A stretch of DNA of 64,000 bases from an archaeon (GTDB taxonomy: Archaea > Thermoproteota > Nitrososphaeria > Nitrososphaerales > Gagatemarchaeaceae): NCBI GenBank assembly GCA_021819035.1, contig JAKASL010000002.1, forward strand, positions 186,001 to 250,000. Direction: 5' to 3'. Below, piece after piece: positions 47,913 to 56,190 of the stretch. The notes beneath the pieces were generated by a model that worked only from the letters and a program-made list of their open reading frames with translations, was not told the origin of the DNA and did not search any database. Position 1 is the stretch's first letter. Every line of letters starts with the position of its first letter. The position numbers and the translations under genes are program-made.

Positions 47913-48311
47913 CTAGAGGTCTACAACCACCCGTTGCGGGGTTATCTCCACAGAGACGCGAGGCTCCTTCCAGAACCGCGTCCTGGCCGCCTTGGTCCCA
48001 GCCTCTTTGCCGGTGTATCTGACGGCCAGCCTCTCGATGTCCTTCATGGTGTCCCTCTCCTTGGCGACCCTCGCCGTCCCGAAGATGACCACGTAGGGAT
48101 AGCCGTCGTCGACCAGGAAGCAAACCCTGCCGTCACGCTTCATGTTCCTATACTTCACCCTTGTAGTGGTGGTGTTGATCACGATCTTGTCTCCCTCTCT
48201 CATGTACCAGATGGGGGTGACTTGGGGAGAACCGTCTCCCATTATAGTGGCAAGTTTGCCGATGTGGACTCCGTCGAGGAACTTCCTGACCCGAGGTGTG
48301 AGTGAGCCCAT
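47913..48311 (-). CDS. PPOX-class FMN/F420-binding protein
   Basis: A 132-residue split-barrel protein. HIGKLATIMGDGSPQVTPIW and RVKYRNMKRDGRVCFLVDDG are the PPOX/F420-reductase signatures; VVIFGTARVAKERD follows. It resembles the protein at 28856-29239 in layout and probably binds FMN or F420. Its last base is adjacent to the last base of the TetR gene, with zero intergenic nucleotides between convergent genes. Confidence 0.82.
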   Translation of the reverse strand: MGSLTPRVRKFLDGVHIGKLATIMGDGSPQVTPIWYMREGDKIVINTTTTRVKYRNMKRDGRVCFLVDDGYPYVVIFGTARVAKERDTMKDIERLAVRYTGKEAGTKAARTRFWKEPRVSVEITPQRVVVDL

Positions 48312-48338
48312 GGAGCGTCTTCCGACCGCGGGCTATAT

Positions 48339-49814
48339 CTAGTTCGCTATGTCGAGGGGCTTGAACCTCTCGACGGTCTCTCTGAGCTCGCCGACGAGGC
48401 GCCTCTGCCACTCCTCGAATCCCTGCGGGGTCGATGGATATGCCAGGTTGATCGCCACGAGCGCAGCGCTCTTCTTCACGGTGTACCTCAGGCCCCTTGC
48501 CAAGGACAGCTGCCCTAACACGCGGTACCACATGGCTGGGTTCATGAACCTGGCTTGGTTGAACTCGGGGTGCTTCCTCTCCGTGATCGCGGCCACATCC
48601 TCTTCCGAAAGGAAGTGCTTCATCCCGTAGTCGATCTGGTCGTTGGTGACGGTCTGAAGGTACCTCCTGAGGACCTCAAAGCTCGCCATCGGATAGCCGT
48701 GGGTGTTCATGTACTCCACGTTGTACTTCCAGAGGCCGGCCTCGCTGGTGTCCCCGGCCTCCAGAGCCTCCGCCACCACCTTCCCGAGTATGGTCCCGCC
48801 GTAGATTGACGGGCTGATCCCGCCGGCGTCGATGGGCCTCGGCATCCATGCGGCGTCGCCTACCACGGCGAACCCGTTGGCCACCATGCAGTCGTTGTGG
48901 CGCCTCACCGGGACCTGCCAGTTCCCCTTCGTGTTTCCTGCGTTCGCGTCGTCAGATGGCTGCACGTAGCCCTTGATCACGGGGTTCTCGGCGAGGTACT
49001 TGTCGATGAGCGTCTGGAGGTTGTCGTTGAGACCGAAGCGCCTGTTCCGCCTGGCGAGCCCCGAGTGGGACACCCCGAGGCCGATGTTGACCTTCTTCTT
49101 GCCCTTCGGGAAGACCCACGCGTACCCTGCAGGGGCGATGAACTGGTCCAGGTGTATGATGCAGTAATCGGGTGAGAAGAACGAGGGCTGGTCCGCTGCT
49201 GGCTCGAAGTCCAGGATGTACCTGCCTGTCCCCACCACGTCGTCCGGGTCGATCTCTTTTTCGATTTTCGAGGGGATGGGCATGAACCGCCTCAGCGTCG
49301 AGGATGAGCCGGTGGCGTCGATGACGACCTTGGCAGTCAGCGTGAAAGCGGAACCGTCAGCCCTCCTCCCAGAGACCCCTGTGATCTTCCCGTCCTCTCC
49401 AAGCAGACGCTCGGCGGTCGCCCCGAACATGAATTCGGCGCCGTTCTTCCTGGCGTCCCTGACCTGCCTCCTCGGCGCGAGCTTGCGGTTGAAGAGGTAC
49501 CCTTCTCCTTCGAACAGGACCTTCGTCTGCCTGTCTGGGGAGTAGACATAGACCCCTTTGACGGGGTGCTCGAGCTCAGGGGGGCCGTATCGGATCCCGA
49601 TGTGTTCCGCGAGGTAGTCCAACGAGCGCTTGCTTGTTGCGTCGCCGCAGGTCCATCCATTGTTGGTCTTCTTGCCCGGCTCGTCCTCCTTGTTCCTGTC
49701 GACGACGAGTATCCGCGCCTTCCCCTTTGAGTGGTGCCCGATGGAGGCGGCTGTTATCAGACCTGCCATCCCTCCGCCCGCTATGATGACGTCGTAGTCA
49801 ATGTCCCCAGGCAA
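48339..49814 (-). CDS. Geranylgeranyl reductase-family flavoprotein
   Basis: A 491-residue FAD enzyme. The dinucleotide-binding IIAGGGMAGLITAASIG, the CGDATSKRSL loop with Cys, VVIDATGSSSTLRRF and NGFAVVGDAAWMPRPIDAGG are as in archaeal digeranylgeranylglycerophospholipid reductases, which saturate membrane isoprenoid chains. A C-terminal helical region of about 100 residues follows. It is divergent from a TrmB-type regulator with an inverted repeat between them. A second, shorter family member is encoded at 57539-58564. Confidence 0.85.
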   Translation of the reverse strand: MPGDIDYDVIIAGGGMAGLITAASIGHHSKGKARILVVDRNKEDEPGKKTNNGWTCGDATSKRSLDYLAEHIGIRYGPPELEHPVKGVYVYSPDRQTKVLFEGEGYLFNRKLAPRRQVRDARKNGAEFMFGATAERLLGEDGKITGVSGRRADGSAFTLTAKVVIDATGSSSTLRRFMPIPSKIEKEIDPDDVVGTGRYILDFEPAADQPSFFSPDYCIIHLDQFIAPAGYAWVFPKGKKKVNIGLGVSHSGLARRNRRFGLNDNLQTLIDKYLAENPVIKGYVQPSDDANAGNTKGNWQVPVRRHNDCMVANGFAVVGDAAWMPRPIDAGGISPSIYGGTILGKVVAEALEAGDTSEAGLWKYNVEYMNTHGYPMASFEVLRRYLQTVTNDQIDYGMKHFLSEEDVAAITERKHPEFNQARFMNPAMWYRVLGQLSLARGLRYTVKKSAALVAINLAYPSTPQGFEEWQRRLVGELRETVERFKPLDIAN

Positions 49815-49835
49815 TAGTAGTCGTGAATGCTACTA
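49815..49835. promoter_or_regulatory. Inverted repeat between reductase and TrmB-like gene
   Basis: TAGTAG (49815-49820) and CTACTA (49830-49835) form a perfect 6-bp inverted repeat, 9 nt apart. It begins right at the start codon of the geranylgeranyl reductase gene and ends 6 nt before the TATATAAG box of the regulator gene, so one bound protein could control both. Confidence 0.5.
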
Positions 49836-49874
49836 AAATGCTATATAAGAGCTTTGCCGTCCTTTCGCCCGGCC

Positions 49875-50573
49875 GTGCACAGGAACGACGTCATAAGCGA
49901 GCTGCAGGACCTGGGGCTCACAAGCTACGAGGCCAGGTGCTACGTCTCGTTGGCGTCTTTGGGGCCCGCCGACCCAGGGAAGGTAGCCGCGGACGCCGAC
50001 ATCCCTAAGCCGAGCGCATATACCGCGCTGAGGGTACTCGCATCGAAAGGGTGGGCAGACCTGGTGGTGAAGAAGCCCGCGACGTACAGGGCGAAGGAGC
50101 CGGCGAGCATCAAGGCGATGGTGGAGTCGAAGGCCGAGGAGACGTTCGACGCCCTGGAGAGGCTTTACAGCCCCCAACCTGCGCAGGAGGCCGAGCTGGT
50201 CTACACCGTCAGGGGGAGCGAGAGGGTCCGTGCCAAGGTGTACGAGCTTCTCAGGGGGGCGAAGGAGACGGTTGTCGTTGTGTCGCCCGCCATGGGGTTG
50301 CACGACGCGAAGACGATGGAGCTTCTCTCGGAGGCGGTGGACAGAGGTGTCAGAGTGAGGGCCATATGCGACGATGGAGGGGTGGGACTCCTCCCCCCCG
50401 GTGTGGGGATAAGGACAGGGAACCAGATAGCGTTCGACCTGCTCGTCGACGATAAGGTGGCGCTCATCGGCCTTCCAGACCATTCGGCCTGCGGGTGGAT
50501 AGACAGCCCGGCCGTGGCTAGCCATTTCAGGCAGTTCATCGAGCTCCTCTGGAACACTTCCTCCCCTCCTTAG
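49875..50573 (+). CDS. TrmB-family transcriptional regulator
   Basis: A 232-residue regulator. LQDLGLTSYEARCYVSLASL then GKVAADADIPKPSAYTALRVLASKGW is the TrmB winged helix, and the C-terminal half (RAKVYELLRGAKETVVVVSP, VRVRAICDDG, AFDLLVDDKVALIGLP) is the phospholipase-D-like ligand domain. TrmB proteins usually sense sugars or other metabolites. GTG 49875 lies 30 nt after CTATATAAG, a strong leaderless promoter; the open frame upstream includes that promoter. It is divergent from the reductase gene. Confidence 0.87.
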   Translation: MHRNDVISELQDLGLTSYEARCYVSLASLGPADPGKVAADADIPKPSAYTALRVLASKGWADLVVKKPATYRAKEPASIKAMVESKAEETFDALERLYSPQPAQEAELVYTVRGSERVRAKVYELLRGAKETVVVVSPAMGLHDAKTMELLSEAVDRGVRVRAICDDGGVGLLPPGVGIRTGNQIAFDLLVDDKVALIGLPDHSACGWIDSPAVASHFRQFIELLWNTSSPP

Positions 50574-50614
50574 CGTCGCGCTCGGACGAGACGCCGATGC
50601 GGGGAGGACCCAGC

Positions 50615-51259
50615 CTATTCGCTTGTGAAGATCGACTGGTCTGCGCTGGTGGTCGGGACCTCAGGGAGGGAGTCAGCCATGCGCTTCTCCGCCACCGCAG
50701 ACGCTTCGGCGAGGATCCTGTTGGCTTCCTCGCTGTTCTCAGCCTGGTAGAAGGTCGTGCCAGTTATCTGGCCGACGTCCACCATTATGGAGTTGAGCTG
50801 CGCGCCTATCTCGCCCAGGGTCCCCTGGGCGTCTGGCATCGCTTCGCCCAGCGTGGCGCGGACGTTCTTGATCACGCCGATGGCGGGGGCGATGGTGGAT
50901 GCGAAGTCGCCTATCTCGGTGACTGTCTGGAGCCGGGTGTTGATCTGCTCCAGGGCTATCCTCGACTGGGTCACAATCTTCTCCATCTTGCGGACTTCTG
51001 CGAGCTCGTTGGAGTATGCTTTGCTCGATTCCTGGTCGTGCGCCTGGACGGCGGTGACCGTCTTCTTGAATATAGCACTCTCCCGCTGTTTGAGCCTGCC
51101 CATGGCCTGGTCCAGGCGGCCGACTTCCTTTGTAAGCTGGTCTGCGGCCTTCTGTATCTGTGGGCGCATTGGCGGGGATCCGCGGACCGTCTCGCGGACC
51201 ATCTTCCCGAATGGCTCCTTCTCCTGCGTCGTCCAACCCTTCTCGAACTTGCTGCTCAA
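50615..51259 (-). CDS. cdvB: ESCRT-III/CdvB-like cell division protein
   Basis: About 214 residues. The body is a long helical hairpin typical of Snf7/ESCRT-III: PQIQKAADQLTKEVGRLDQA, FKKTVTAVQAHDQESSKAYS, ELAEVRKMEKIVTQSRIALE and later MVDVGQITGTT. Archaeal CdvB proteins form the constricting polymer in cell division. The start is uncertain: TTG 51259 (LSSKFEKGW) begins the conserved part, while the frame stays open further upstream. No cdvA or cdvC is nearby. No clear C-terminal winged helix for CdvA binding is present, so it may be a CdvB paralogue. Confidence 0.8.
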   Translation of the reverse strand: MSSKFEKGWTTQEKEPFGKMVRETVRGSPPMRPQIQKAADQLTKEVGRLDQAMGRLKQRESAIFKKTVTAVQAHDQESSKAYSNELAEVRKMEKIVTQSRIALEQINTRLQTVTEIGDFASTIAPAIGVIKNVRATLGEAMPDAQGTLGEIGAQLNSIMVDVGQITGTTFYQAENSEEANRILAEASAVAEKRMADSLPEVPTTSADQSIFTSE

Positions 51260-51375
51260 CCTGAGTCCCGGGTCCGACGTCGCGGGCTGGGGACATGACC
51301 AACCCAGGCAATTAGCGTTGACACTGTGCTTAACGATTCGCACATGGCCCAAGCGAAAAAGCACGGGGGAGCTCG

Positions 51376-51765
51376 CTACTGTATCTTGTAGCGGTTGGCC
51401 ACCTTCACGATGAGAAAGACCACGAAGGCGACGATGACGAAGGTGATGACGGCTATGAGGAAGCCGCCGATCTGGAAGTTCTGCCTTGCGTATTTCACAG
51501 AGTAGGTGGCTAGGTTGCCTATGCCGCTCAGGGGTATGCCTATGGCTGGAAGTATCAGGTCTGTGACCAGGGCCTGGACCAGGCTCCCGAGATAGACTCC
51601 GAGGATGAAGGCCACGGCGAGCCCGAGGACCTTGTAGTTGCTGAGGAAAGCCTTGAACTCCGCTGCCGTCCCCTTTGGGGGAGGCGGAGCTGGCGGAACT
51701 GGCTTGGGTGTTAGAAGCTCCCTTATCTTCTGAAGTTCTGCGATGATCTCCTTGTCGGAGGACAT
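51376..51765 (-). CDS. mscL: Large-conductance mechanosensitive channel
   Basis: A 129-residue MscL. FKAFLSNYKVLGLAVAFILG is the amphipathic N-helix and first membrane helix, VQALVTDLILPAIG follows, and FQIGGFLIAVITFVIVAFVV is the second helix. The channel opens under membrane tension to release solutes. The N-terminus has an unusual 30-residue extension with a short helix (IIAELQKIRELL) and a Pro stretch (PKPVPPAPPPPK). The Arg/Lys-rich C-terminal helix is short. Confidence 0.9.
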   Translation of the reverse strand: MSSDKEIIAELQKIRELLTPKPVPPAPPPPKGTAAEFKAFLSNYKVLGLAVAFILGVYLGSLVQALVTDLILPAIGIPLSGIGNLATYSVKYARQNFQIGGFLIAVITFVIVAFVVFLIVKVANRYKIQ

Positions 51766-51841
51766 CGCGCGCTCTGCACTTTCCGCGGGCTTAAGGGTTG
51801 TCTGCCGACGCTAGTCGCTTCACCCCGTGGAGACCGCAGCG

Positions 51842-51857
51842 CGTAAGCTCGCTTACG
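51842..51857. promoter_or_regulatory. Perfect inverted repeat upstream of EamA transporter gene
   Basis: CGTAAGC (51842-51848) and GCTTACG (51851-51857) are perfect 7-bp inverted repeats around TC. GGTTAATTC follows immediately and could be the TATA box of the EamA gene (ATG 51898). It may be an operator or a small hairpin. Confidence 0.4.
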
Positions 51858-51897
51858 GTTAATTCTAGAACACACCAGCCCTCGCACTGGGGCGCTG

Positions 51898-52818
51898 ATG
51901 GGAGAGAACACCCGGCGGACGGAGACGAGGCAGGGTTACATCTATGCATTCTTGGGCTCTATCTGCGCAGGCTCGGTGTCGGCGCTGACCAAGATCTCTC
52001 TCGCAAGTAACGGGCCGCTCGTGGTCACCGGCGTCACGTTCCTCCTCTCCGGGCTCATCCTGCTGCTGTACCAGCCCAGGAGGACACCTCAGCCTGGGAG
52101 CTACAGATACCTCGTGTTCTTCGGGCTCGTGGGGGCGGGCCTCGCTCCGCTGATGTACACCCTGGGCCTGAGCCAGACCACCGTCGTGAACGCGTCACTT
52201 CTCGCCAACGGCGAGGTCCTGTTTACCACGGTGATCGCCTTCGCGATCTTTGGAGAGAGGCTGGGGCGCGGACAGGCCGCCCGCGGACTACTCATCGTGG
52301 CGGGGCTCCTGGTTGTCTCGACCAACCTTGACCTCTCCCACATCGCGTTCCTCCAGGGGCTGGCCGGGAACATGCTGATCCTCGGCTCCGGGGCCTGGTG
52401 GGCGATAGAGAACAACATAATCGTGCTCGCAACGAAGAAGTTCGACACGGCCCTTCTGAGCAAGTTCCGCAACCTCATCGGAGGATGCGTCCTAACCGCC
52501 GTGTTCCTCGTCGGAGGATTCCCCTTCGGGTTCTCTGCCTACTCCTCCGCCGTCATGCTCCTATTGGCGCTCGCGGTCTCTGGGGCGACGATTCTGTTCA
52601 TCGCCGCGGTCAAGCGGCTCGGAGCGATTAGGATGCTTCTTGTGTGGTCTACGTCCACGCTGTTCGGCGCATTCTTCGGGCTCACCGTTCTAGGAGAGCA
52701 GATTACGGCTGTCCAGGTCTTCGGGGGGGCGCTGATATTGCTTGGCGTCTATCTCCTCAGGAGAGGCGAGAGATTCCCGGAGGCCGAGCCCTTCGTCGCG
52801 CCGGTTGGGGAGCTGTGA
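51898..52818 (+). CDS. EamA-family (drug/metabolite) transporter
   Basis: A 306-residue protein with ten hydrophobic helices arranged as two EamA repeats. YIYAFLGSICAGSVSALTKI opens the first; APLMYTLGLSQTTVVNASLL and FGERLGRGQAARGLLIVAGL are typical; the second ends TLFGAFFGLTVLGEQITAVQ with GGALILLGVYLLRR. It exports or imports small metabolites such as amino acids; the substrate cannot be read. Pro/Glu-containing tail at the C-terminus. Confidence 0.85.
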   Translation: MGENTRRTETRQGYIYAFLGSICAGSVSALTKISLASNGPLVVTGVTFLLSGLILLLYQPRRTPQPGSYRYLVFFGLVGAGLAPLMYTLGLSQTTVVNASLLANGEVLFTTVIAFAIFGERLGRGQAARGLLIVAGLLVVSTNLDLSHIAFLQGLAGNMLILGSGAWWAIENNIIVLATKKFDTALLSKFRNLIGGCVLTAVFLVGGFPFGFSAYSSAVMLLLALAVSGATILFIAAVKRLGAIRMLLVWSTSTLFGAFFGLTVLGEQITAVQVFGGALILLGVYLLRRGERFPEAEPFVAPVGEL

Positions 52819-52914
52819 CACCTGCCGCGCCGGGTCGCACCGCAGCGAAAGGACAGGGGGTCGGATGATACCTGCCAGGGGAAGCCCTCGCTCGCAGACC
52901 ATGCACTGGGCGGC

Positions 52915-54039
52915 CTATCGGTCCGCTTCGACAGGCCAGTAGTTCAGGCTCCAATAGATTACCGGGATGTCGGCCACATGGACGTTCCTCAGCAGGTGCG
53001 GTAGGGCCCTGAGGTTCTTCGCCGAAGGGACTCCGATCTTCAGCCGATAGGGGCGCGGTGAGCCGTCGCTGACTATGTAGTATGACATCTCCCCTCTGGC
53101 GGCCTCTGTCCTGGAGTACGCCTCCCCCGCGGGGACCCTCGGCTGTGGGCCGAGCTTGAGGCGTACCGGGCCCTGAGGGAGTCTTTTGAGCGCCTGCCTG
53201 ATTATCTTTACCGACTCGCGCATGTCGAGCAGCGCGACGTAGGCCCGAGCCCAGGAGTCACCCTGCGTGAGCACCGGCGTCTTGAACTCGAAGTCCTGAT
53301 AAGAGCTGTAGGGTTCGTCCTTACGCACGTCGAGGGCGAGCCCGGACGCCCTTGCTACTGTCCCCGTCGCGCCGAAGGCGACGGCCTCTTCCCTGGACAG
53401 GACACCGACGCCGTCCGACCTCTGGTGGACCATGGGGTTGTCGTAGAATATCTTCTCATACTCGTCCATGCGCTTCTCGAACCAGTCGCAGGTTCTGAGG
53501 CCCTTCTCGATGGCGAACTCAGGGATGTCGTTCCTCACCCCGCCAGGTATGATGTAGGCGAAAGTCACCCTCGCCCCCGCTATTCTCTCGCCGAGGTCGA
53601 TCCAAAAGTCCCTGTCGCCCATGCACCAGGTGATCATCGTGGTGTGGCCCAGGAAGAGCCCCTGGATGGCGATGAAGTACATGTGTGAGATGATGCGGTT
53701 GATTTCAGACATGATGACCCGGAGGTACTGCCCTCGGGAGGGGATCTTGCTGTTCATGAGCTCGTCGACCCCCAGGGAATATGCGAAAAGTATGTTCGAG
53801 CTGTCTAGTATCACCGGCCGCTCCAGGTGTGGGACGTTCTGGATGTAGTTCCTGTACTCGCCCATCTTCTCCTCGCCCCTGTGGACATAACCTGCGTCGG
53901 GGAGTGCCTTGACGACGTAGTCGCCGTCCAGCCAGAGCCTGATGCGGAAGTGGCCGGCCCCCGGATGCTGGGGGCCCAGAGAGACGGCCATGATCCGGTC
54001 GGCGTCGGGTGAGTACTCGGTCTCGAGGGCCATTTTCAT
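52915..54039 (-). CDS. nuoD: Complex I-type dehydrogenase subunit D
   Basis: A 374-residue NuoD/49-kDa subunit. SLGPQHPGAGHFRIRLWLDG and GYVHRGEEKMGEYRN are the quinone-site signatures; SEINRIISHMYFIA and GGVRNDIPE follow; the C-terminus ends SLNYWPVEADR. With NuoB it forms the quinone-reduction site of a proton-pumping complex like Fpo or Ndh. Gene order is nuoA-B-C-D, each joined by overlaps. NuoEFG are not in the window, as expected for archaeal F420H2- or ferredoxin-linked complexes. Confidence 0.93.
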   Translation of the reverse strand: MKMALETEYSPDADRIMAVSLGPQHPGAGHFRIRLWLDGDYVVKALPDAGYVHRGEEKMGEYRNYIQNVPHLERPVILDSSNILFAYSLGVDELMNSKIPSRGQYLRVIMSEINRIISHMYFIAIQGLFLGHTTMITWCMGDRDFWIDLGERIAGARVTFAYIIPGGVRNDIPEFAIEKGLRTCDWFEKRMDEYEKIFYDNPMVHQRSDGVGVLSREEAVAFGATGTVARASGLALDVRKDEPYSSYQDFEFKTPVLTQGDSWARAYVALLDMRESVKIIRQALKRLPQGPVRLKLGPQPRVPAGEAYSRTEAARGEMSYYIVSDGSPRPYRLKIGVPSAKNLRALPHLLRNVHVADIPVIYWSLNYWPVEADR

Positions 54040-54629
54040 CTACCCGGCGAAACGTAGTCCTTGCGGAGGGGCGGCAGGTCGTTCCAGTCCTCCGGGAGGA
54101 AGAGGTGGCTCTGGTCGGGGTGCCCCTGGAAGTTGAGCCCGAACATCTCGTGCGTCTCGCGCTCGTGGTACTCCGCGCCCATCCATACTTCGATCAGGGT
54201 CGGGACTACTGGGTTGTCTCTGGGCACCCTCTCGGAGAGCGCTAGGACGAACCCCTCCTGGCCCGGGGCCGTGGAACCGACGAAGTAGACTACTTCCAGA
54301 GCGCTCTTCGCAATCCAGTCGACCCCGCTCACCGTGCTGATGTGGTCGAACCCTAGCGAATCCCTGGCGAAGAGCGCGACGTCCTTTATCATGCCCGACG
54401 GGACGGATACTTTCAGCCGGCGCGGCTTCACCCACTCCAGCTTGGACCCAGGGTATTTCGACGTTATCCTGTCGGCGATGTCCTTTGCCCTGTCCAGATC
54501 AGGATTAGGCGCAGCCGGGGCTGCCGCCGAAGACTGGTTGGAGGGGACCTTGGCCTGCTGTGGAGGGGCAGTTACCTGTGGAGGGGCTGGGATGGCTGGC
54601 TCGCTGGCCTTGCTCGTGGGTTCCGTCAC
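54036..54629 (-). CDS. nuoC: Complex I-type dehydrogenase subunit C
   Basis: About 197 residues. The C-terminal part has the NuoC signature region: HISTVSGVDWIAKSALEVVY, RVPRDNPVVPTLIEVWMGAE and YHERETHEMFGLNFQGHPD. GTG 54629 overlaps the nuoB stop; the longer frame upstream is a nuoB shadow. The first 45 residues are Pro/Ala/Gln/Ser-rich (PPQVTAPPQQAKVPSNQSSA) and disordered, an unusual N-terminal extension. Its stop overlaps the nuoD ATG by 4 nt (ATGA). Confidence 0.9.
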   Translation of the reverse strand: MTEPTSKASEPAIPAPPQVTAPPQQAKVPSNQSSAAAPAAPNPDLDRAKDIADRITSKYPGSKLEWVKPRRLKVSVPSGMIKDVALFARDSLGFDHISTVSGVDWIAKSALEVVYFVGSTAPGQEGFVLALSERVPRDNPVVPTLIEVWMGAEYHERETHEMFGLNFQGHPDQSHLFLPEDWNDLPPLRKDYVSPGR

Positions 54630-55153
54630 CTGCCGCTCAGGGTGGGCATCCTCCTGATCTTCTCCTGCAGGAGGACTATCCCTTGAATCAGCGCCTCCGC
54701 CCTCGGAGGGCAGCCCGGGACGTACACGTCTACCGGTATGATGTCGTCGATGCCCCTGAGGACGTTGTAGGAGTCGAAGTAGAGACCCCCCGTTATCGAG
54801 CACGCCCCCATGGCTATCACCCACTTCGGCTCCGCCATCTGGTCGTAGATTAGCTTCAGCCTGGGGGCCAGCTTCCTGGTCACTGTCCCCATCACTATTA
54901 TGAGGTCGCAGGCTCGGAGGGAGCCGAAGGCCTCCAGGGTGCCGAATCGTTCTATGTCGAAGCGGGAGCCTGCAGCCGCCCCTACCTCGACGGAGCAGCA
55001 GGCCGTCTCGAGGTGGACAGGCCAGAGCGAGTAGAGACGCCCCCAGTTTGCCAGGTAGCGGAGTGGGTCCCCGATGGCGTACTGAAGGACTTCGTCTATC
55101 TTGCCCACTAGGACCTGGAAAGTCCCAGCCTTCTGCCGCTCGGCGACTACCAT
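54626..55153 (-). CDS. nuoB: Complex I-type dehydrogenase subunit B
   Basis: About 175 residues. The cluster N2 cysteines are visible: ETACCSVEVGA (tandem Cys-Cys), MGACSITGG and VPGCPPRAEALI. NuoB carries the last iron-sulfur cluster before quinone. ATG 55153 overlaps the end of nuoA by 7 nt and gives family length; an earlier ATG in the frame is a nuoA shadow. The operon is read from nuoA to nuoD. Confidence 0.92.
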   Translation of the reverse strand: MVVAERQKAGTFQVLVGKIDEVLQYAIGDPLRYLANWGRLYSLWPVHLETACCSVEVGAAAGSRFDIERFGTLEAFGSLRACDLIIVMGTVTRKLAPRLKLIYDQMAEPKWVIAMGACSITGGLYFDSYNVLRGIDDIIPVDVYVPGCPPRAEALIQGIVLLQEKIRRMPTLSGR

Positions 55154-55518
55154 AGCTCTCTCTTCCCCGCTAGGACCAGGGCGAAGCCCATTGGGACGAA
55201 GAGCATCCCCATGAAGAGCGTCATCGTCCAATCGGAAGACGGCCCCAGGGCGAGCGGCGTGTAAGCCGACGCCCAGGCGTATAGGAACATTGAAAGGACG
55301 TCGAATACTATGAACATGAGGAGGTAGGCGTAGTACTGCATCATGAAGTGCATCTTGCCGGCTCCCTGGGGGACTTGACCTGCCTCGAAGGGCAGGTTCT
55401 TGATCGGGTTGGGTCGCCGTGGTGCGAACAGACGCGGGATTATCATGACAGCCCCCGTGAGCCCCACAGCGACGAGAGCCATCACGAAGATTGTCCCTAT
55501 GTCGCCAAAGAGAGCCAT
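55147..55518 (-). CDS. nuoA: Complex I-type dehydrogenase subunit A
   Basis: A 123-residue membrane protein with three helices (IGTIFVMALVAVGLTGAVMI; HFMMQYYAYLLMFIVFDVLS; MTLFMGMLFVPMGFALVLAG). The motif KMHFMMQYYAYLLMFIVFDV with FDVLSMFLYAW is the NuoA hallmark next to the quinone cavity. It is first in the nuoABCD operon. GTTATTTAAG-like sequence about 25 nt upstream of ATG 55518 is a suitable TATA box. Confidence 0.9.
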   Translation of the reverse strand: MALFGDIGTIFVMALVAVGLTGAVMIIPRLFAPRRPNPIKNLPFEAGQVPQGAGKMHFMMQYYAYLLMFIVFDVLSMFLYAWASAYTPLALGPSSDWTMTLFMGMLFVPMGFALVLAGKRELW

Positions 55519-55764
55519 TCTCGAAGTTCAGAGCCCCTTTACGTTATTTAAGATTGGTGGGGCAGCAACCACCCTTTCTCTTGGATGCATGGAAATACAG
55601 CCGATGGGGGCCTACACCGAAGCGCTTTGTATGCCATAGAGACCAGGTCCCTTGCGAAGAGTTAGGAGGGTGCGGAAGTTGCGGCGACCTGTCGCCGAGG
55701 GTAGAGAGAGGAAACGGCTCTGGCTCTCTCGGCGCACGCAAGGACCCACGGGCTAGATCGCGGC

Positions 55765-56190
55765 CTAATCGATGCCGTGGACCTCTTGGTCCTCTTCCCT
55801 GAGGAACGACCTGAGGAGCTTCCCCTCGCGGAAGAAGTCCTTGATCGAGAGGACCCCGAACAGGGTCCCGTCGTCGTTCTCCACTACCAGGTGCCGTATC
55901 CCGTTTTCCGCCATGAGCCTGACCGCAGTAGAGGGCCGGTCAGACCGCTTGACGCTGATCAGCTTCTTGGTCGACACGGCGTCCAGCCGCCCCGAGAGGG
56001 CCACGCCCTTGGCCACCGCCCTGACCACGTCCCTTTCAGAGAGCACTGCCTCCGCCCTTACAGGGCTTACAGAAGACGCGACCACGAGGAGGCCGATCTT
56101 CTCCCGGGCGAAGACCTCCGCTGCCTGCTTTATGGTGGCTCCAGGGCTTATGGTCACGGGCCTCCGCTTGACCAGGGCCTCGACCCTCAA
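55765..56190 (-). CDS. CBS-domain pair protein
   Basis: A 141-residue protein of two CBS domains. The first runs LVKRRPVTISPGATIKQAAE to VLSERDVVRAVA (about residues 5-60), the second KLISVKRSDRPSTAVRLMAE to FGVLSIKDFFRE (70-130). CBS pairs bind adenosine nucleotides and regulate partner proteins. TTG 56190 overlaps the citrate synthase stop (TTGA), so the CBS protein is translationally coupled to citrate synthase and may regulate it or the neighbouring complex; this is inference. Confidence 0.8.
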   Translation of the reverse strand: MRVEALVKRRPVTISPGATIKQAAEVFAREKIGLLVVASSVSPVRAEAVLSERDVVRAVAKGVALSGRLDAVSTKKLISVKRSDRPSTAVRLMAENGIRHLVVENDDGTLFGVLSIKDFFREGKLLRSFLREEDQEVHGID

